Below are positions 34,515 to 42,320 of a stretch of DNA of 64,000 nucleotides, in pieces. The first letter of the stretch is position 1; each line of letters starts with the position of its first letter. The notes beneath the pieces are model-generated. The model made no database searches and was not told the origin of the DNA. It was given only the letters and a program-made list of their open reading frames with translations. Made by a program: the position numbers and the translations under genes. The stretch comes from Peromyscus leucopus (taxonomy: Eukaryota > Chordata > Mammalia > Rodentia > Cricetidae), in NCBI RefSeq assembly GCF_004664715.2, contig NC_051072.1:32013994-32077993 (forward strand), read 5' to 3'.

Positions 34515-37449
34515 GCAAGCAATAGAGTGATGAGCTATATGTTACATATTTTACTCAGAGGAGATAACATCATTTGAGGGCATCACCTGAGGCTCAGGCA
34601 GAATTTTCATGACTTAAGTAGAACATTAAGGTCAGGAGGGGAAATGTTGACAGTTGAGCCAAAAAACAAGAAATGATTATAATGATTTACAGACAAATCC
34701 TATTTACAGGTCCATTTCGCCTTGTGCAGAGCAGAAATAATAGCGTGTAAGCTGCACGTCAGTTATCAGTTGGGCTAAGCATGTCTTATTCAGTGAAAGT
34801 CCAGATTGCATAGAATGCAGTAGGTGTCAGGAATGTATCAAAGCTGTAAGAGAGAAGAAGCCAACCTGGATGAGACAGTTTTAAATTCTGTGGAAGCAGT
34901 AATCTAAAGTTGGAAAGTCGCAGCCACAGGCAAAGTTGAGACCTGCCACTCTGCCTTCTCTCTCCTGGCAGGATGGTTTTCTCTGTGTCCATTCCACTCT
35001 CTTTCTCTTGGCCTCATACTCTTCAGATTCAAATCATGGAAAATTAGTCTGCCTTGGTAAAAGTCTGCCTATGTGCCGTGCCAGGCAACCTGCCTCCTCC
35101 TTTTAACAAATATGGACATATCATTGTGTTCATAGAAAAACCAGGTTACTATGGTTTTTTAGTGTTTCTATTAGCATAACAGATTTTATTATGACATTTC
35201 ATACGTGTACATAATGCATTTTAATTGTATTCCATCCCTTACACTTTCTTGTCCCCCTCCATCTTCTGTTAATCCTCTTCCTTTTCTTAATTGTAGGATA
35301 ATAGGTTTTGCTTAAAGGATATCTTTATATAATCTGCCTCTAAACATCTGATTTAGTTTGAACAACTGTATGTTGCTAGAGTTTTCCTGCCTTGCCCACA
35401 GTCAGGACAAATCTCTGTCACCCGCCAGTCCCACAGCCGCTCAGACCCAACCAAGTAAACACAGAGACTTATATTGCATACAAACTGTATGGCCGTGGCA
35501 GGCTTCTTGCTAACTTTTCTTACAGCTTAAATTAATCCATTTCCATACATCTATACCTTGCACGTGGCTCGTGGCTTACCAGCATCTTCACATGCTTCTT
35601 GTGCTGGCGCATCTGGCAGTCTGGCCTTCTGCCTTCCTGTCCTTTTATTTCTCCTCTCTGTTAGTCCCGCCTATCCTTCCTGCCTAGCCACAGCCGATCA
35701 GGTTTTATTTATTGATCAATCAGAACAACTTGACATACAGACCATCCCCCAGCACAGCCAAGTGCAGACCATCTCAGACACCTGCACTCAGGCCCATGGT
35801 CCTAATCATCCTCTATGCGGACCTGCTGGTAACGCACAAAGAACCCAAGAAGGGCTCCCACAGGACATACAGAACATCCCACAGCAACTGTAACACATTT
35901 TCTAATTCCTTTTAAAAATATATTTTTTTATTTTATATATGTGTATATGTATGTGCATGTATGAGTTTATGTGTACCATGTGCATGTAGGTGTCTTCACA
36001 GGCCAGAGGGTGTCACATTTCCTGGAAGTCAAGTTATACATAGGTGGTCGTGAGCCACTTGATGTGGACACTGGGAGCCAAACCTGAGTCTTGTGCAAGA
36101 GCAGCAAATGCTCTGACTGCTTAGCCATCGCACCAGTCCCCATATTTCCCAATTCCCAGTGTGGCATTTACTGTTTGACTTCCTGAGAGAATATTAGTGT
36201 TTGGACTATGTACCGTGCATTTTAAGAGTTCCCATTGTACAGTACTATTACAACAAGGGGATGGAGGAAACAGGGCAAGTTGTATCTAAAATAGTAAAAT
36301 TGTATGGTAAGACTTAACCAAGTCTATCAATATCCTAGACCAAGCCCAGCCTTGGACTGAATTCAAGTGGACTCATCACTTGCTGTTTAAGCAGTGGATT
36401 ATGTAATGAGCTAAGGTCCTGTTCTGTGTGTCAGTGTTTTATTTTCCCACCTCATGCCGTCTCGGGAGAATTTAAGTATGGTGAGGAGAAGACAGAGGTG
36501 TGCATTAATCTCCGAGACACTGTGCTTATGCCCCTGGTTATCTATTTTGAAGTAATTACCGCTTCCCTGTGGCTTCTTTCTTGAAGCTGTTTTTATGTCA
36601 CAGGATTAATTCATCACATATTTCACTCTGAATATTATCATTTCGAGTTTGAAAATTTGCTCTTTGGAAATTCTTATTGCCTAAGTCAGCTTATTTGAGA
36701 AAATGAATTATCTAGGATGTAATTATTTCTTTCTCAAGCACTGAGCAATTGCGGTCCTTTAGGATCGTGTGTTCACTTTCTCTGCTAGGCTGAACTTAGC
36801 AGGCCTGCAGTCTTATGCGAAGCACCAGTATACATAAAAATATATGACAGATGAAAGAGAACAAGTTGCCGGTTAAGACGGAAAACGAGTTTTCCTTGCA
36901 AAGCACTAGTTAGGTGGCGGGAATGGCAAGGAAGTAGGGTTAGACTGGGAAGCCAGTACAACCAGCTGGGAGGGGACAGCTGAGACACCAGTGGAGTGAA
37001 GATGTCCAGACCCCAAGAAAGGTGAAGGGGTGGAGTGTTTTGCAGTTGCTGTCATAGCAGCTGTTGGGAAAAGGATACTGGGGTGTCCCTACCAGTCCGG
37101 CAGTGTTCTGTGTGGGATGAAGCACTTATTCACATCCAAGTGGAGGGAAGGGAATAAATTAAGGCATGGCATAAAAGAACCAACTATGCCGAGTTTCATC
37201 TTGAACATAACATTAGATACTACTAAAAAAAATTAGCCTGTGTTTTTTGGTGTCCTTGGGTTACTTTTTAGGGATCCAACAGCATTTTGAAGCCATACAC
37301 ACACTGGCATTTTTGTCCATGTTTCCTGTTTCTGCTTCTGTTGTAGCTATGAAGACGGCCAGGTGGGAGATGCTAATATCAACACGCAAGAAGGAGGCAT
37401 TCACAAAGAGATACTCCGAGTAATTGGTAATCAGACTGCTACTGGCTAG
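11702..37449 (+). CDS. Parp8: Parp8 C-terminal half, 12 spliced coding exons (5' part lies outside the window)
   Basis: Joined exons 11702-11794, 13267-13392, 14319-14384, 18580-18647, 21061-21109, 22218-22330, 22557-22629, 23783-23852, 26486-26559, 27693-27762, 28543-28627 and 37347-37449 give 990 nt: 329 codons plus TAG, with no frame break and GT-AG at all eleven introns. The protein matches PARP8, a member of the PARP6/PARP8 group of mono-ADP-ribosyltransferases that move one ADP-ribose from NAD+ to protein targets. The ending GNQTATG and the Ser/Lys-rich linker separate it from its paralogue PARP6. In this 329-residue segment the ART fold covers roughly residues 105-329. The catalytic His is residue 172 (motif [11 protein letters not shown]) and the Tyr is 207 (GSGIYLSP). 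The strand around 292-297 lacks the glutamate of polymer-forming PARPs. The roughly 500 N-terminal residues, including the cysteine-rich region, are upstream of the window. Intact frame, conserved junction phases and introns argue for a live gene, not a pseudogene. Confidence 0.93.
12130..12275 (-). mobile_element. B1 SINE, antisense
   Basis: 'gggtttcactttgtagcctt', 'tgtcctggaacttgctatgt', 'cacccatctctgcctccc' and 'aagtgctggtattgag' are B1 blocks in reverse order. Confidence 0.9.
12290..12440 (-). mobile_element. Second B1 SINE, antisense, diverged
   Basis: 'gcccagactgcccttgagtt' and 'agggctgggattatagcc' mark a second B1 directly beside the first, in the same orientation. Confidence 0.65.
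13267..13392 (+). CDS. Parp8: Parp8 coding exon b, phase 0
   Basis: This exon is 126 nt and 42 codons, from [18 protein letters not shown] to MLAFNPR. The acceptor is ttttccAAG| with a short pyrimidine tract, and the donor is CGG|gtaagt. It shows the signature [13 protein letters not shown] of the PARP6/PARP8 group. It keeps frame with both neighbours. Confidence 0.93.
13393..14318 (+). other. Parp8 intron b-c (926 bp)
   Basis: This is a GT-AG intron with no recognisable repeat. It ends in a T-rich acceptor tract at 14297-14308. Confidence 0.9.
14319..14384 (+). CDS. Parp8: Parp8 coding exon c, phase 0
   Basis: This exon is 66 nt and 22 codons, [13 protein letters not shown] through REMTQ. 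The acceptor follows a T-rich tract and ends tcatatAG. The donor is CAG|gtaaaa. It encodes a helical linker entering the catalytic domain. Confidence 0.92.
14836..15015 (-). mobile_element. (TG)n followed by antisense B1
   Basis: (TG)15 at 14836-14866 is followed by 'tttttgagataacatctg', 'gaccttgaacttgctatgta' and 'cttaagtgatgggttac', an antisense B1. The microsatellite sits at the SINE's tail end. Confidence 0.75.
15124..15310 (+). mobile_element. B2/B3 tRNA-derived SINE, sense
   Basis: 'gttgctcagtggttaagggc' (A box), 'gggttcagttctcagcac' (B box region), 'ccacatggtagctcat' and an A-rich end. This is a typical B2-family SINE. Confidence 0.9.
16385..16475 (+). mobile_element. MIR-like remnant
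   Basis: 'catgaccttgggagagttg' followed by 'gagcctcagtgccttc' resembles the middle of MIR. Short and diverged. Confidence 0.4.
17101..17129. repeat. (TG)n microsatellite
   Basis: About 14 uninterrupted TG units. A complementary (CA)n lies 200 bp downstream. Confidence 0.97.
17235..18450 (-). mobile_element. L1 (Lx-type) long 3'UTR, antisense
   Basis: Blocks 'cccttccctctcctccca', 'ggtattggataaccacttgg', 'gatgttccctgaaccttag', 'aagatccatgacctcactgg', 'taccaggcatgaatttcctc', 'actatgaaagctagtcctca' and 'cacagtgtcctcagcaat' appear in the order of antisense rodent L1 3' regions. At about 1.2 kb it is the largest L1 piece in the window. Confidence 0.8.
17331..17374. repeat. (CA)n microsatellite
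   Basis: 22 CA units sit inside the antisense L1 3'UTR, a usual place for CA tracts in rodent L1. Confidence 0.97.
18580..18647 (+). CDS. Parp8: Parp8 coding exon d, ends in a split Trp codon
   Basis: This exon is 68 nt with 22 full codons, [20 protein letters not shown] onward, plus TG of the Trp codon completed by the next exon. The acceptor is atcttgcAG and the donor is TG|gtataa. It is the run-in to the NAD-binding half of the PARP catalytic domain. Confidence 0.92.
19200..19275 (+). mobile_element. MIR-like remnant
   Basis: 'ctcatctgcaaagtggagac' followed by 'gataagggcttataagggtt' matches the usual MIR 3' half. Very short. Confidence 0.4.
19749..19780. repeat. (AAAC)n microsatellite
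   Basis: Repeated CAAA/AAAC units. Confidence 0.9.
20790..20875 (-). mobile_element. Short L1-like antisense fragment
   Basis: TTTTA repeats followed by 'caatactattcagttctaca' and 'cagccacagattcccttg' resemble a commonly seen rodent L1 piece in antisense. Confidence 0.4.
21061..21109 (+). CDS. Parp8: Parp8 coding exon e (49 nt)
   Basis: This is the smallest exon here: one base finishing Trp, then 16 codons [16 protein letters not shown]. The acceptor is tttcaatttcAG and the donor is AGG|gtaagt. Its 49 nt are not a multiple of three, so skipping it would shift the frame. Confidence 0.92.
21110..22217 (+). other. Parp8 intron e-f (1108 bp)
   Basis: This is a GT-AG intron dominated by a roughly 110-bp purine tract (AAAG/GGAA steps and a long A run) at 21306-21418. 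The sequence beyond it looks unique. Confidence 0.9.
21306..21418. repeat. Purine tract: (GAAA/GGAA)n with a long A run
   Basis: Nearly pure A/G for about 110 bases, with about 34 A in a row at 21361-21394. Open frames in both directions here (poly-Lys and poly-Phe) are artefacts of the tract. Confidence 0.95.
22218..22330 (+). CDS. Parp8: Parp8 coding exon f, ends inside the catalytic His codon
   Basis: This exon is 113 nt with 37 codons, [20 protein letters not shown] through [10 protein letters not shown], plus CA of the His codon. The acceptor is tggatggcAG, with few pyrimidines beside it. The donor is CA|gtgagt. It encodes the first strands of the ART fold leading to the FHG motif. Confidence 0.93.
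22557..22629 (+). CDS. Parp8: Parp8 coding exon g, completes the FHGS motif
   Basis: This exon is 73 nt: T completes the catalytic His (segment residue 172), then 24 codons [20 protein letters not shown] through TRLQ. The acceptor is gtgttttAG and the donor is CAG|gtaaca. The intron before it is only 226 bp, the shortest in the window. Confidence 0.94.
22630..23782 (+). other. Parp8 intron g-h (1153 bp)
   Basis: This is a GT-AG intron. It has a 140-codon antisense open frame (22879-23301) with no recognisable similarity, overlapped by another frame on the + strand, and I read it as chance. No repeat was recognised. Confidence 0.9.
23783..23852 (+). CDS. Parp8: Parp8 coding exon h with catalytic Tyr
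   Basis: This exon is 70 nt and 23 codons, [17 protein letters not shown] through FGYS, plus G of the next Gly. It contains the GxGIYLSP motif; its Tyr is segment residue 207 and is the second triad residue. The acceptor is tctgaaatAG and the donor is CAG|gtaatt. Confidence 0.94.
24265..24352. repeat. Alternating purine-pyrimidine tract, (TG)n with GC steps
   Basis: Starts gtgtgcgcgtgtgcgtgc, passes through tgcacatgcacg, then about 20 TG units. Nearly perfect alternation. Confidence 0.95.
25586..25640 (+). mobile_element. Possible ID-type SINE remnant
   Basis: 'gggacttggaatgtagcttg' and 'ggccctgggttctcttc' resemble the A-box and B-box regions of ID elements. Weak and short. Confidence 0.3.
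26486..26559 (+). CDS. Parp8: Parp8 coding exon i, Ser/Lys-rich insert
   Basis: This exon is 74 nt: GG completes Gly220, then 24 codons [20 protein letters not shown] through NASQ. The sequence is low in complexity, basic and serine-rich, so it is likely a surface loop within the catalytic domain. PARP6 has a different insert here. The acceptor is gttctttcAG and the donor is CAG|gtgctg, the weakest donor of the set. Confidence 0.9.
26560..27692 (+). other. Parp8 intron i-j (1133 bp)
   Basis: This is a GT-AG intron with an alternating TGCA/CACG tract at 26755-26830 and otherwise unique-looking sequence. The donor gtgctg departs from consensus at positions 3-6. Confidence 0.9.
26755..26830. 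repeat. TGCA/CACG alternating microsatellite
   Basis: tgcatgcatgtacatgtgca followed by (CA)n and (CGCA)n: alternating purine-pyrimidine with several CpG. Confidence 0.9.
27693..27762 (+). CDS. Parp8: Parp8 coding exon j
   Basis: This exon is 70 nt with 23 codons, [20 protein letters not shown] through LCE, plus G of Val. It finishes the polar insert and returns to the core strand LKCIALCEV. The acceptor is atgatttAG and the donor is AAG|gtgagt. Confidence 0.93.
27763..28542 (+). other. Parp8 intron j-k (780 bp)
   Basis: This is a GT-AG intron. It contains only a short (TG)n at 28045-28060. No interspersed repeat was recognised. Confidence 0.9.
28543..28627 (+). CDS. Parp8: Parp8 coding exon k, strand that replaces the triad Glu
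   Basis: This exon is 85 nt with 27 full codons, [20 protein letters not shown] through CTRFFF, between two split Val codons. The segment RFFFVY aligns with the strand that carries Glu in poly(ADP-ribose)-forming PARPs, and there is no Glu there. The acceptor is ccacttacAG and the donor is TGT|gtaagt. Confidence 0.93.
30073..30600 (-). pseudogene. Possible retroposed mRNA 3' end, antisense
   Basis: T12 at 30073-30084, then on the minus strand an AATAAA (30108-30103) 18 nt before that tail, then several hundred AT-rich bases that look like a 3'UTR and match none of the repeat families I know. This is the layout of a processed copy with its poly(A). No coding frame and no parent gene could be recognised, and the 5' limit is unclear. 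Confidence 0.35.
30889..31057 (+). repeat. 34-bp minisatellite, 5 copies
   Basis: The unit gggacactctagggaacaga + cNNgtgtgtaaca recurs from 30891 to 31056. Four units are 34 bp or close to it, and the third has a 3-base deletion (cactaggg). The copies differ by a few substitutions. Confidence 0.9.
31354..31485 (+). repeat. 44-bp tandem repeat, 3 copies
   Basis: Units start at 31354, 31398 and 31442 with ttagggcacactcagtgagt (third copy ttggggta..), each ending in a ctttccttat-like stretch. Confidence 0.92.
31486..31605 (-). mobile_element. B1 SINE, antisense, partial
   Basis: A T tract followed by 'gtatagcacaggctggtctc' and 'aatcatcctacttcagtcct'. The end of the element is decayed. Confidence 0.65.
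32358..32465 (-). mobile_element. B1 SINE, antisense
   Basis: 'gagacagggtctcactgtgt', 'catgatcctcctgcctcag' and 'cttcccgagtgcagggatta' are standard B1 blocks reversed. Confidence 0.85.
33901..34023. repeat. Compound (TCCA)n(TCTA)n(TA)n microsatellite
   Basis: About 12 TCCA units (33901-33950), about 11 TCTA units (33951-33993), then TA and CTAC steps. Frames through it (poly Ile-His-Pro-Ser and Ile-Tyr-Leu-Ser) are not genes. Confidence 0.97.
34458..34511. repeat. (GA)n microsatellite
   Basis: About 27 uninterrupted GA units. Confidence 0.97.
35160..35345 (-). mobile_element. Possible L1-like antisense fragment
   Basis: 'attgtattccatcccttaca' and 'cttgtccccctccatcttc' resemble a pyrimidine-rich rodent L1 block also seen near 46140-46230. 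Uncertain. Confidence 0.35.
35385..35897 (-). mobile_element. Solo-LTR-like ERV fragment, antisense
   Basis: 'aacacagagacttatattg', 'cttaaattaatccatttcc' and 'cctgcctagccacagccgat' are parts of an LTR family abundant in cricetid rodents. The same landmarks appear at 54215-54582 and, in sense, at 62840-63345. No internal viral genes are present. Confidence 0.65.
35898..36142 (-). mobile_element. B2/B3 SINE, antisense
   Basis: 'atgtgtatatgtatgtgcat', 'ggccagagggtgtcacattt', 'gtgagccacttgatgtggac' and 'gcttagccatcgcaccagtc' form a B3-type SINE read backwards, ending in its diverged promoter. Confidence 0.75.
37347..37449 (+). CDS. Parp8: Parp8 last coding exon with TAG stop
   Basis: This exon is 103 coding nt: C completes Val296, then 33 codons [17 protein letters not shown] through [10 protein letters not shown], then TAG at 37447-37449. 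The acceptor is cttctgttgtAG after a good pyrimidine tract. [14 protein letters not shown] is shared with PARP6, but the C-terminal GNQTATG is of PARP8 type. The exon continues into the 3'UTR. Confidence 0.94.
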
Positions 37450-37656
37450 AGTCCCACCGCTTAACAGGATTGGAAAGCTTCCTCGGGTTCAAAGCTGGAT
37501 TTTGAACTGAAGAAGATGATAAAAAAATAATTTATTGTTATTATAAACAAAATTAACCCTTTGAATACTGATTTTCTTTTCTTAGTATTTCTAAATATTT
37601 CATTAAATACCTAAAATGGTATAAGATTTACCAATTGTAGGGTTATGGAATCTAGT

Positions 37657-37708
37657 AATAAACATTAAACAGCACTTAAACTCAAGTTTGGGTTGCATAC
37701 ACAATAAA
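37657..37708 (+). terminator. Candidate proximal poly(A) signals of Parp8
   Basis: Two AATAAA hexamers (37657-37662 and 37703-37708) lie 208 and 254 nt after the stop codon. Use of either would give a short 3'UTR of about 230-280 nt. The GT-rich element downstream is weak. Confidence 0.3.
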
Positions 37709-38161
37709 CAGATTGAAAAAACAGTTTTGTGCTGATATTTTTATATTAAATTCTTTAATTGGACATTTGGTATTATGTACTGCTATTTTAGGGTACTGAA
37801 ATAGGATTGAGGTCATTTTATAATGGCTTCTAAATCTACCGGACAGTCTGCAATAAGTACAGTGTCTTGTGATGTGCTCAGTATGAGTCACACATGCATT
37901 CAAATGCTGTGGGAGGGATATTCCTGTTCTCATTATAAAACAACAGTTAGTTTCAGAGGCAGTGCCATGCCAAAAGTCATGCAACACATTTGTCTGTAGA
38001 TTGCATGTGTCAGAATATGTGATTATGCCTGTGTGTGCATGATCACATGTGTATTTTGACAGCAGATGGATAGCTTCCCCATGCTGTTCTAATGAACAAA
38101 AATCACAATAAGCAGTAAATTTGAACATAAACCATGATATGAGCCAAATTTACTATAGTTC

Positions 38162-38165
<4 letters not shown>

Positions 38166-38212
<47 letters not shown>
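38166..38212. repeat. (CA)n microsatellite in the Parp8 3'UTR
   Basis: About 23 CA units, 717 nt after the stop codon. It is the only clear repeat in the long UTR. Confidence 0.95.
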
Positions 38213-38215
<3 letters not shown>

Positions 38216-41200
38216 TTGCAGACCCATTTTTTCCCAGTTAGTTTGAAGAAACATCCCATTGGTTAATATAGCTAATTTAAAATGTTATCTGAAAGTCAGC
38301 TCGGGAAAAGCAATGTTCCAGATGTCTTAAATCTGTATTTACCTACTCATGCAGTTTAAAGGGGGTAGGGGACATAGAATTAACAAACAGAAAGTGCACA
38401 TTTTTTATTTCTTCCAATGGAGTTTATTTGTACCATATCTGTATTTTTATATTTTTCATTTGCTACCTCTGCCTATTTTTTTTCATATTGAGAAGGAAGA
38501 TAAACTTTGAAGCTTCTTTTACATTAAAAGAACACAAGCTTATAGAGAAATCTCGCCCCAGCTTTCAGCAGTTCTTTATCGAGAGTCATGTGCTCATCAA
38601 ATCCTTCCTGTTTCTTTGAGTCTTAGAGTCATAGGCATTTCAAGTTTTAACTGACAGTGTTTATTTTGCTACACAATGGATGTCATTGGAATCAGGCCAT
38701 TCATGAAAGCAGTTTAATTAGTGAGTCTGCCACTCTATTTAAACCCTGAATCAAGGCTCGTATCTGATTTTAATTTATGTAGACAGAAAAAAAATACAAA
38801 TACGTCATCATTTGCAAGTGTGGTATAATAACTTGCATGTTTATTTCCTTTGGTATAAAAGGTGAGAGGTGGGCCATGCATGTTGTCAGGGGTTACAGTT
38901 TAGGGAGATTTTACCGATCATTTGTTTTTCTTATATTGTAAATAATTGAAATGCTACCACTTCTATAAAATACAGAATTGAAGAGGTTAAGATTCTAATG
39001 AATTTGGTAGTGTCTGCTTAAAGGAGCATCACTCTGTTCTGACTTGCGCCTCTTGAGCTATGGAGTAACGTTAGCCTGGTAGAACCTATCAGTGACAAGG
39101 TATTTGACAATGTGTGGGATGCGAATACCATTACTTCTTTCTAGCAGACCTCTGAAGTCACTGTAACAATATTTTGAGATATTTTCTAGGCAACAACAAC
39201 AACAAAAAGAAATAATTTTGTGGGACATTCTACATAAGATACAAATATAAAGATGTAATTCCTGAATTTAAAAGGGGGGATGTCCTGGGATCACCTCCTA
39301 TTAGGCCATTGGTAAGGTACCTCGAGAAAGGCTGTAGAATGCCTCCTAGCCTAATTGCAAAGCCACTAATCTGATCAGTTATGGCTTTACTTAGTAGTTG
39401 GGTGATCTGTAAAGAATGCAGTACTCGAATCTGAAGGGTAACCTATGCTTGTACTCAAAGGAGATGATTTAGAGGAGAGAAAACTGGCATCAAAAACTTC
39501 TACTGCCAATTTAAGAGTACAAGAAAATTTGCCTATCCAAGTAGAAAAGTAAATGTTAGTTTAATACCCACTAAATACAATGTAGTGATAGGCATTTTTA
39601 AGACAATTAAATGAGCTGTCTTATAATGACCATCAAGTTGCATCAGAACTTTTATAAGCACATATTCTAAAAAGGGTAAAACTTTTATTAAACTTTTGAA
39701 ATTGGGACTGCTATGATATACTAATGAAAATGCTTATATTTCTAAGGATCTAATTTCTACTAATACCATTAGTAAGTGAATATCCTACTTCCAAAACTCA
39801 AGCAGTTCTTTAAGAGATTCAAACACCATTATCATCTATGGCTCAGTCACCCATTCTGATATTATGATTTGATGATTCTAGACATTTGAGATAGTGTTGC
39901 ATTTTAATAATCATTGGAAATCCATCCATTGCCTTTTATACCAGTAACACTAGTTCTGCTTTCATTGCTACTTGATATTACTTCACTAAGAAAACTTCAT
40001 TCTTGAAGTAGAGTATGAAGACACTTACTGTTGGGTCCAGTCTTTCCTGCTTTGCTGATTTTATGGAACATTTCATTGGGAAGAATTCTGCCTCTTTCAC
40101 TGCAAAAAGGAGATGAAATAACTGGAAATTTAAGGAGAGGAAAGTGTAATGATTCATAAATAATACAGTATTGCAGAGTGCACCATGTGGTGTGCCCAGG
40201 GGTGAGTTATGCTGCTAGTTAATCTCAGTCAGATGTTGGGTTTGGAGATTATTTTAAATTTAAACTTGAATTTTAAGAGTGCCATATCCTTAGAGTTGCT
40301 GTGAACTACTGTAGGACATGAATTCAAATTGCTATGAATGTTCCTGCTTAGAAATTTTTGAGAATTTGCAGTAGAAATCTCCCAGTTTTCCTCTCCTCTA
40401 CTGAAAGAAAGCACGCATTGAATACGGAAGTATATAATTTTTAAATTAATAACGCTTGAAGAAATTTAGCAGTACTTTCTATAATAACATTTCATTAATC
40501 ATAACCTGCTCCAGGACATGTGATTTCAGAAATCATTCAGGACAAACTCATCCACAACTTTCATCACATAGTAATTTAATATCCTAAAGGGCCACTCAAC
40601 CTTGGATCATCTCTCACCCAAATAAATAAAGATTTCACGGTAGCATTTGAAGCACATTAAAGAAACATAATAGTCTATTGTCCTGCTGGATTCTTCATTC
40701 CAACACTACCTCAGCACTAAAGAGAGACTGCTTGTCAAGGCAAATTGCTTTTCAGAATAAGGAGCAAAAGCAGTTTTACAAACGGAAGTCATCAAATAAT
40801 TCAACAGTTAAGACCATGGTAGACACAGATATTACCAACTGCTTCACAACTCTGTCACGTAGGCAATTGTGTCTCAGTGATTAATGACATAGTTAACACG
40901 GAAACGAGTTGTTTGAAGGGTTTGAGTGGCTTAATTAGAAGTTAATTAGTTCACTGCAAGGTTCATTCTCTTTATGGGCCAGTTTCATGTCCATTCACAT
41001 AAGACTCACAAGCAGTTGCCACACTAAAGAGTTTAAAGAGCAAAACAACAAAATAAATGCAGCTGCTGTGCCAGAATGACAACCTGAATATTCAAATATT
41101 TTGGCAATTAATGCCTACTAAATTTTTGTCAGCTCACTATGAATTTCATGTATATTATTGCCCAGTAAATTTTTCTTGGGAATTTTGTACACACTATGAA

Positions 41201-41730
41201 ATATAGACTAAGTTTTTGTAGGTCAAAAGTGTTTCAAGTAGTTTGTAGACAAAACATATCCATGAGTGTGAAAAAGCTTTGTTGAAGAATAGATTACATT
41301 ACACATTTACCAGCCAGTCAGTAAGAAGCAGTGCTTATTTACATAGTCAACATAATTTAATGTTGTAAAAACAATCTCTTTCATCTGCCCAATATTTAAT
41401 GTATCATTTGAGATTTTAAAAACTGCAGCCACTCCTTTATGTAAACGTTAAGGTATGCCTATGTTTCTTTGACTATACAACCTTTACAATAAATTTCTTG
41501 ACTTTTGTGCACAGAATAGGATTGCAACCTGCTATGTAGCCTTTGGTGCCTTAGAGTTATTATCACTATTTAACACTATGTACATACTGTAAATACTGCC
41601 AAGAGATCACTAAGGCCAAATATTTTCTCTATTCACTTTTTATTGCACTTGCTTTCTATTGCTACTTCAGCCTCTTTTATCCTGCTTTGTAATAGTTCTA
41701 ACATTGTAGCCAATGTAAATGTTGACTTTC

Positions 41731-41736
41731 AATAAA
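41731..41736 (+). terminator. Candidate distal poly(A) signal of Parp8
   Basis: AATAAA sits in the context ctttcAATAAAtctgaa, with cleavage expected 15-20 nt further on and a TG-rich element (gtgtatatgtggg) just downstream. Repeat density rises after this point, which supports it as the end of the mature transcript. Confidence 0.5.
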
Positions 41737-42129
41737 TCTGAATTTGTTCAACAAGTGTATATGTGGGCACTATGTTAAAGCCTGGGGGAGACCCTAATTA
41801 CTCTTGTTGGTAAATCTTGCTTCTAAGGACTACATATTGGATGATTTCAACAAACTCTAAAAATGATGTTGCCCTTTTGGATTAAAATTTTTTTTTTAAA
41901 AAAAAGGTGGGGGAAAATAAATGGAAAAAGCTCTTATCATTATTCCCAATATAGTAGCAATGAGTGTAATTGAACATGAGACTGCTGTTGCAGCTTCAGA
42001 TTCTACACCAGTTCTGATACACAAGTACAGTGTTGAAATGAGGTTTTTAGACATTTTATATGCTCTGTCACAGTGTCTGTATTTAATATCATCAGAAGCA
42101 ATTCAGTTGAGTGATTATTTTTTTTGTAG

Positions 42130-42320
42130 ACAGATTAATCACTGCAAAATTATTTGAGAGAGGATGGGAAGGGAGCGAGACAGGGTATCACTCCTATACC
42201 TAGGCTGGCCAAAGACTCAAGTATGTAACCCAGGCTGGCTCAGAATTTATAGAAGTTCATCTGCCCCAGCCTCCTAAGTGCTGGAATTACTGACCATGAG
42301 ACACTATGTTTAGTTACAAG
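42130..42320 (-). mobile_element. B1 SINE, antisense
   Basis: 'agcgagacagggtatcactc', 'taacccaggctggctcagaa' and 'tcctaagtgctggaattac' are reversed B1 blocks; the middle appears partly duplicated. Confidence 0.8.

Larger units (their letters stand above)
28628..37346 (+). other. Parp8 last intron k-l (8719 bp)
   Basis: This is the longest intron that lies wholly within the window. It contains a possible antisense retroposed 3' end (30073-30600), two minisatellites (30889-31057 and 31354-31485), antisense B1s (31478-31605 and 32358-32465), a TCCA/TCTA/TA compound microsatellite (33901-34023), a (GA)n (34458-34511), an antisense LTR (35385-35897) and an antisense B3 SINE (35898-36142). 28630-30060, 32470-33890, 34520-35150 and 36150-37340 look mostly unique. 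Confidence 0.9.
37450..41752 (+). other. Parp8: Probable Parp8 3'UTR (about 4.3 kb)
   Basis: This stretch is AT-rich and almost free of interspersed repeats, unlike the sequence on either side. The only clear repeat is a (CA)n at 38166-38212. It ends with AATAAA at 41731-41736, followed by a GT-rich stretch (about 41755-41770), the usual arrangement for cleavage near 41750. Other AATAAA hexamers stand at 37657-37662, 37703-37708, 40621-40626 and 41488-41493. A Pumilio-type TGTAAATA lies at 41588-41595. The end is inferred from sequence only. A 148-codon frame on the opposite strand (37682-38128) looks like chance. Confidence 0.55.

Noticed and set aside
37682..38128. 148-codon antisense frame in the Parp8 3'UTR
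   Set aside because: Low-complexity, cysteine/histidine-scattered translation of UTR sequence with no known match.
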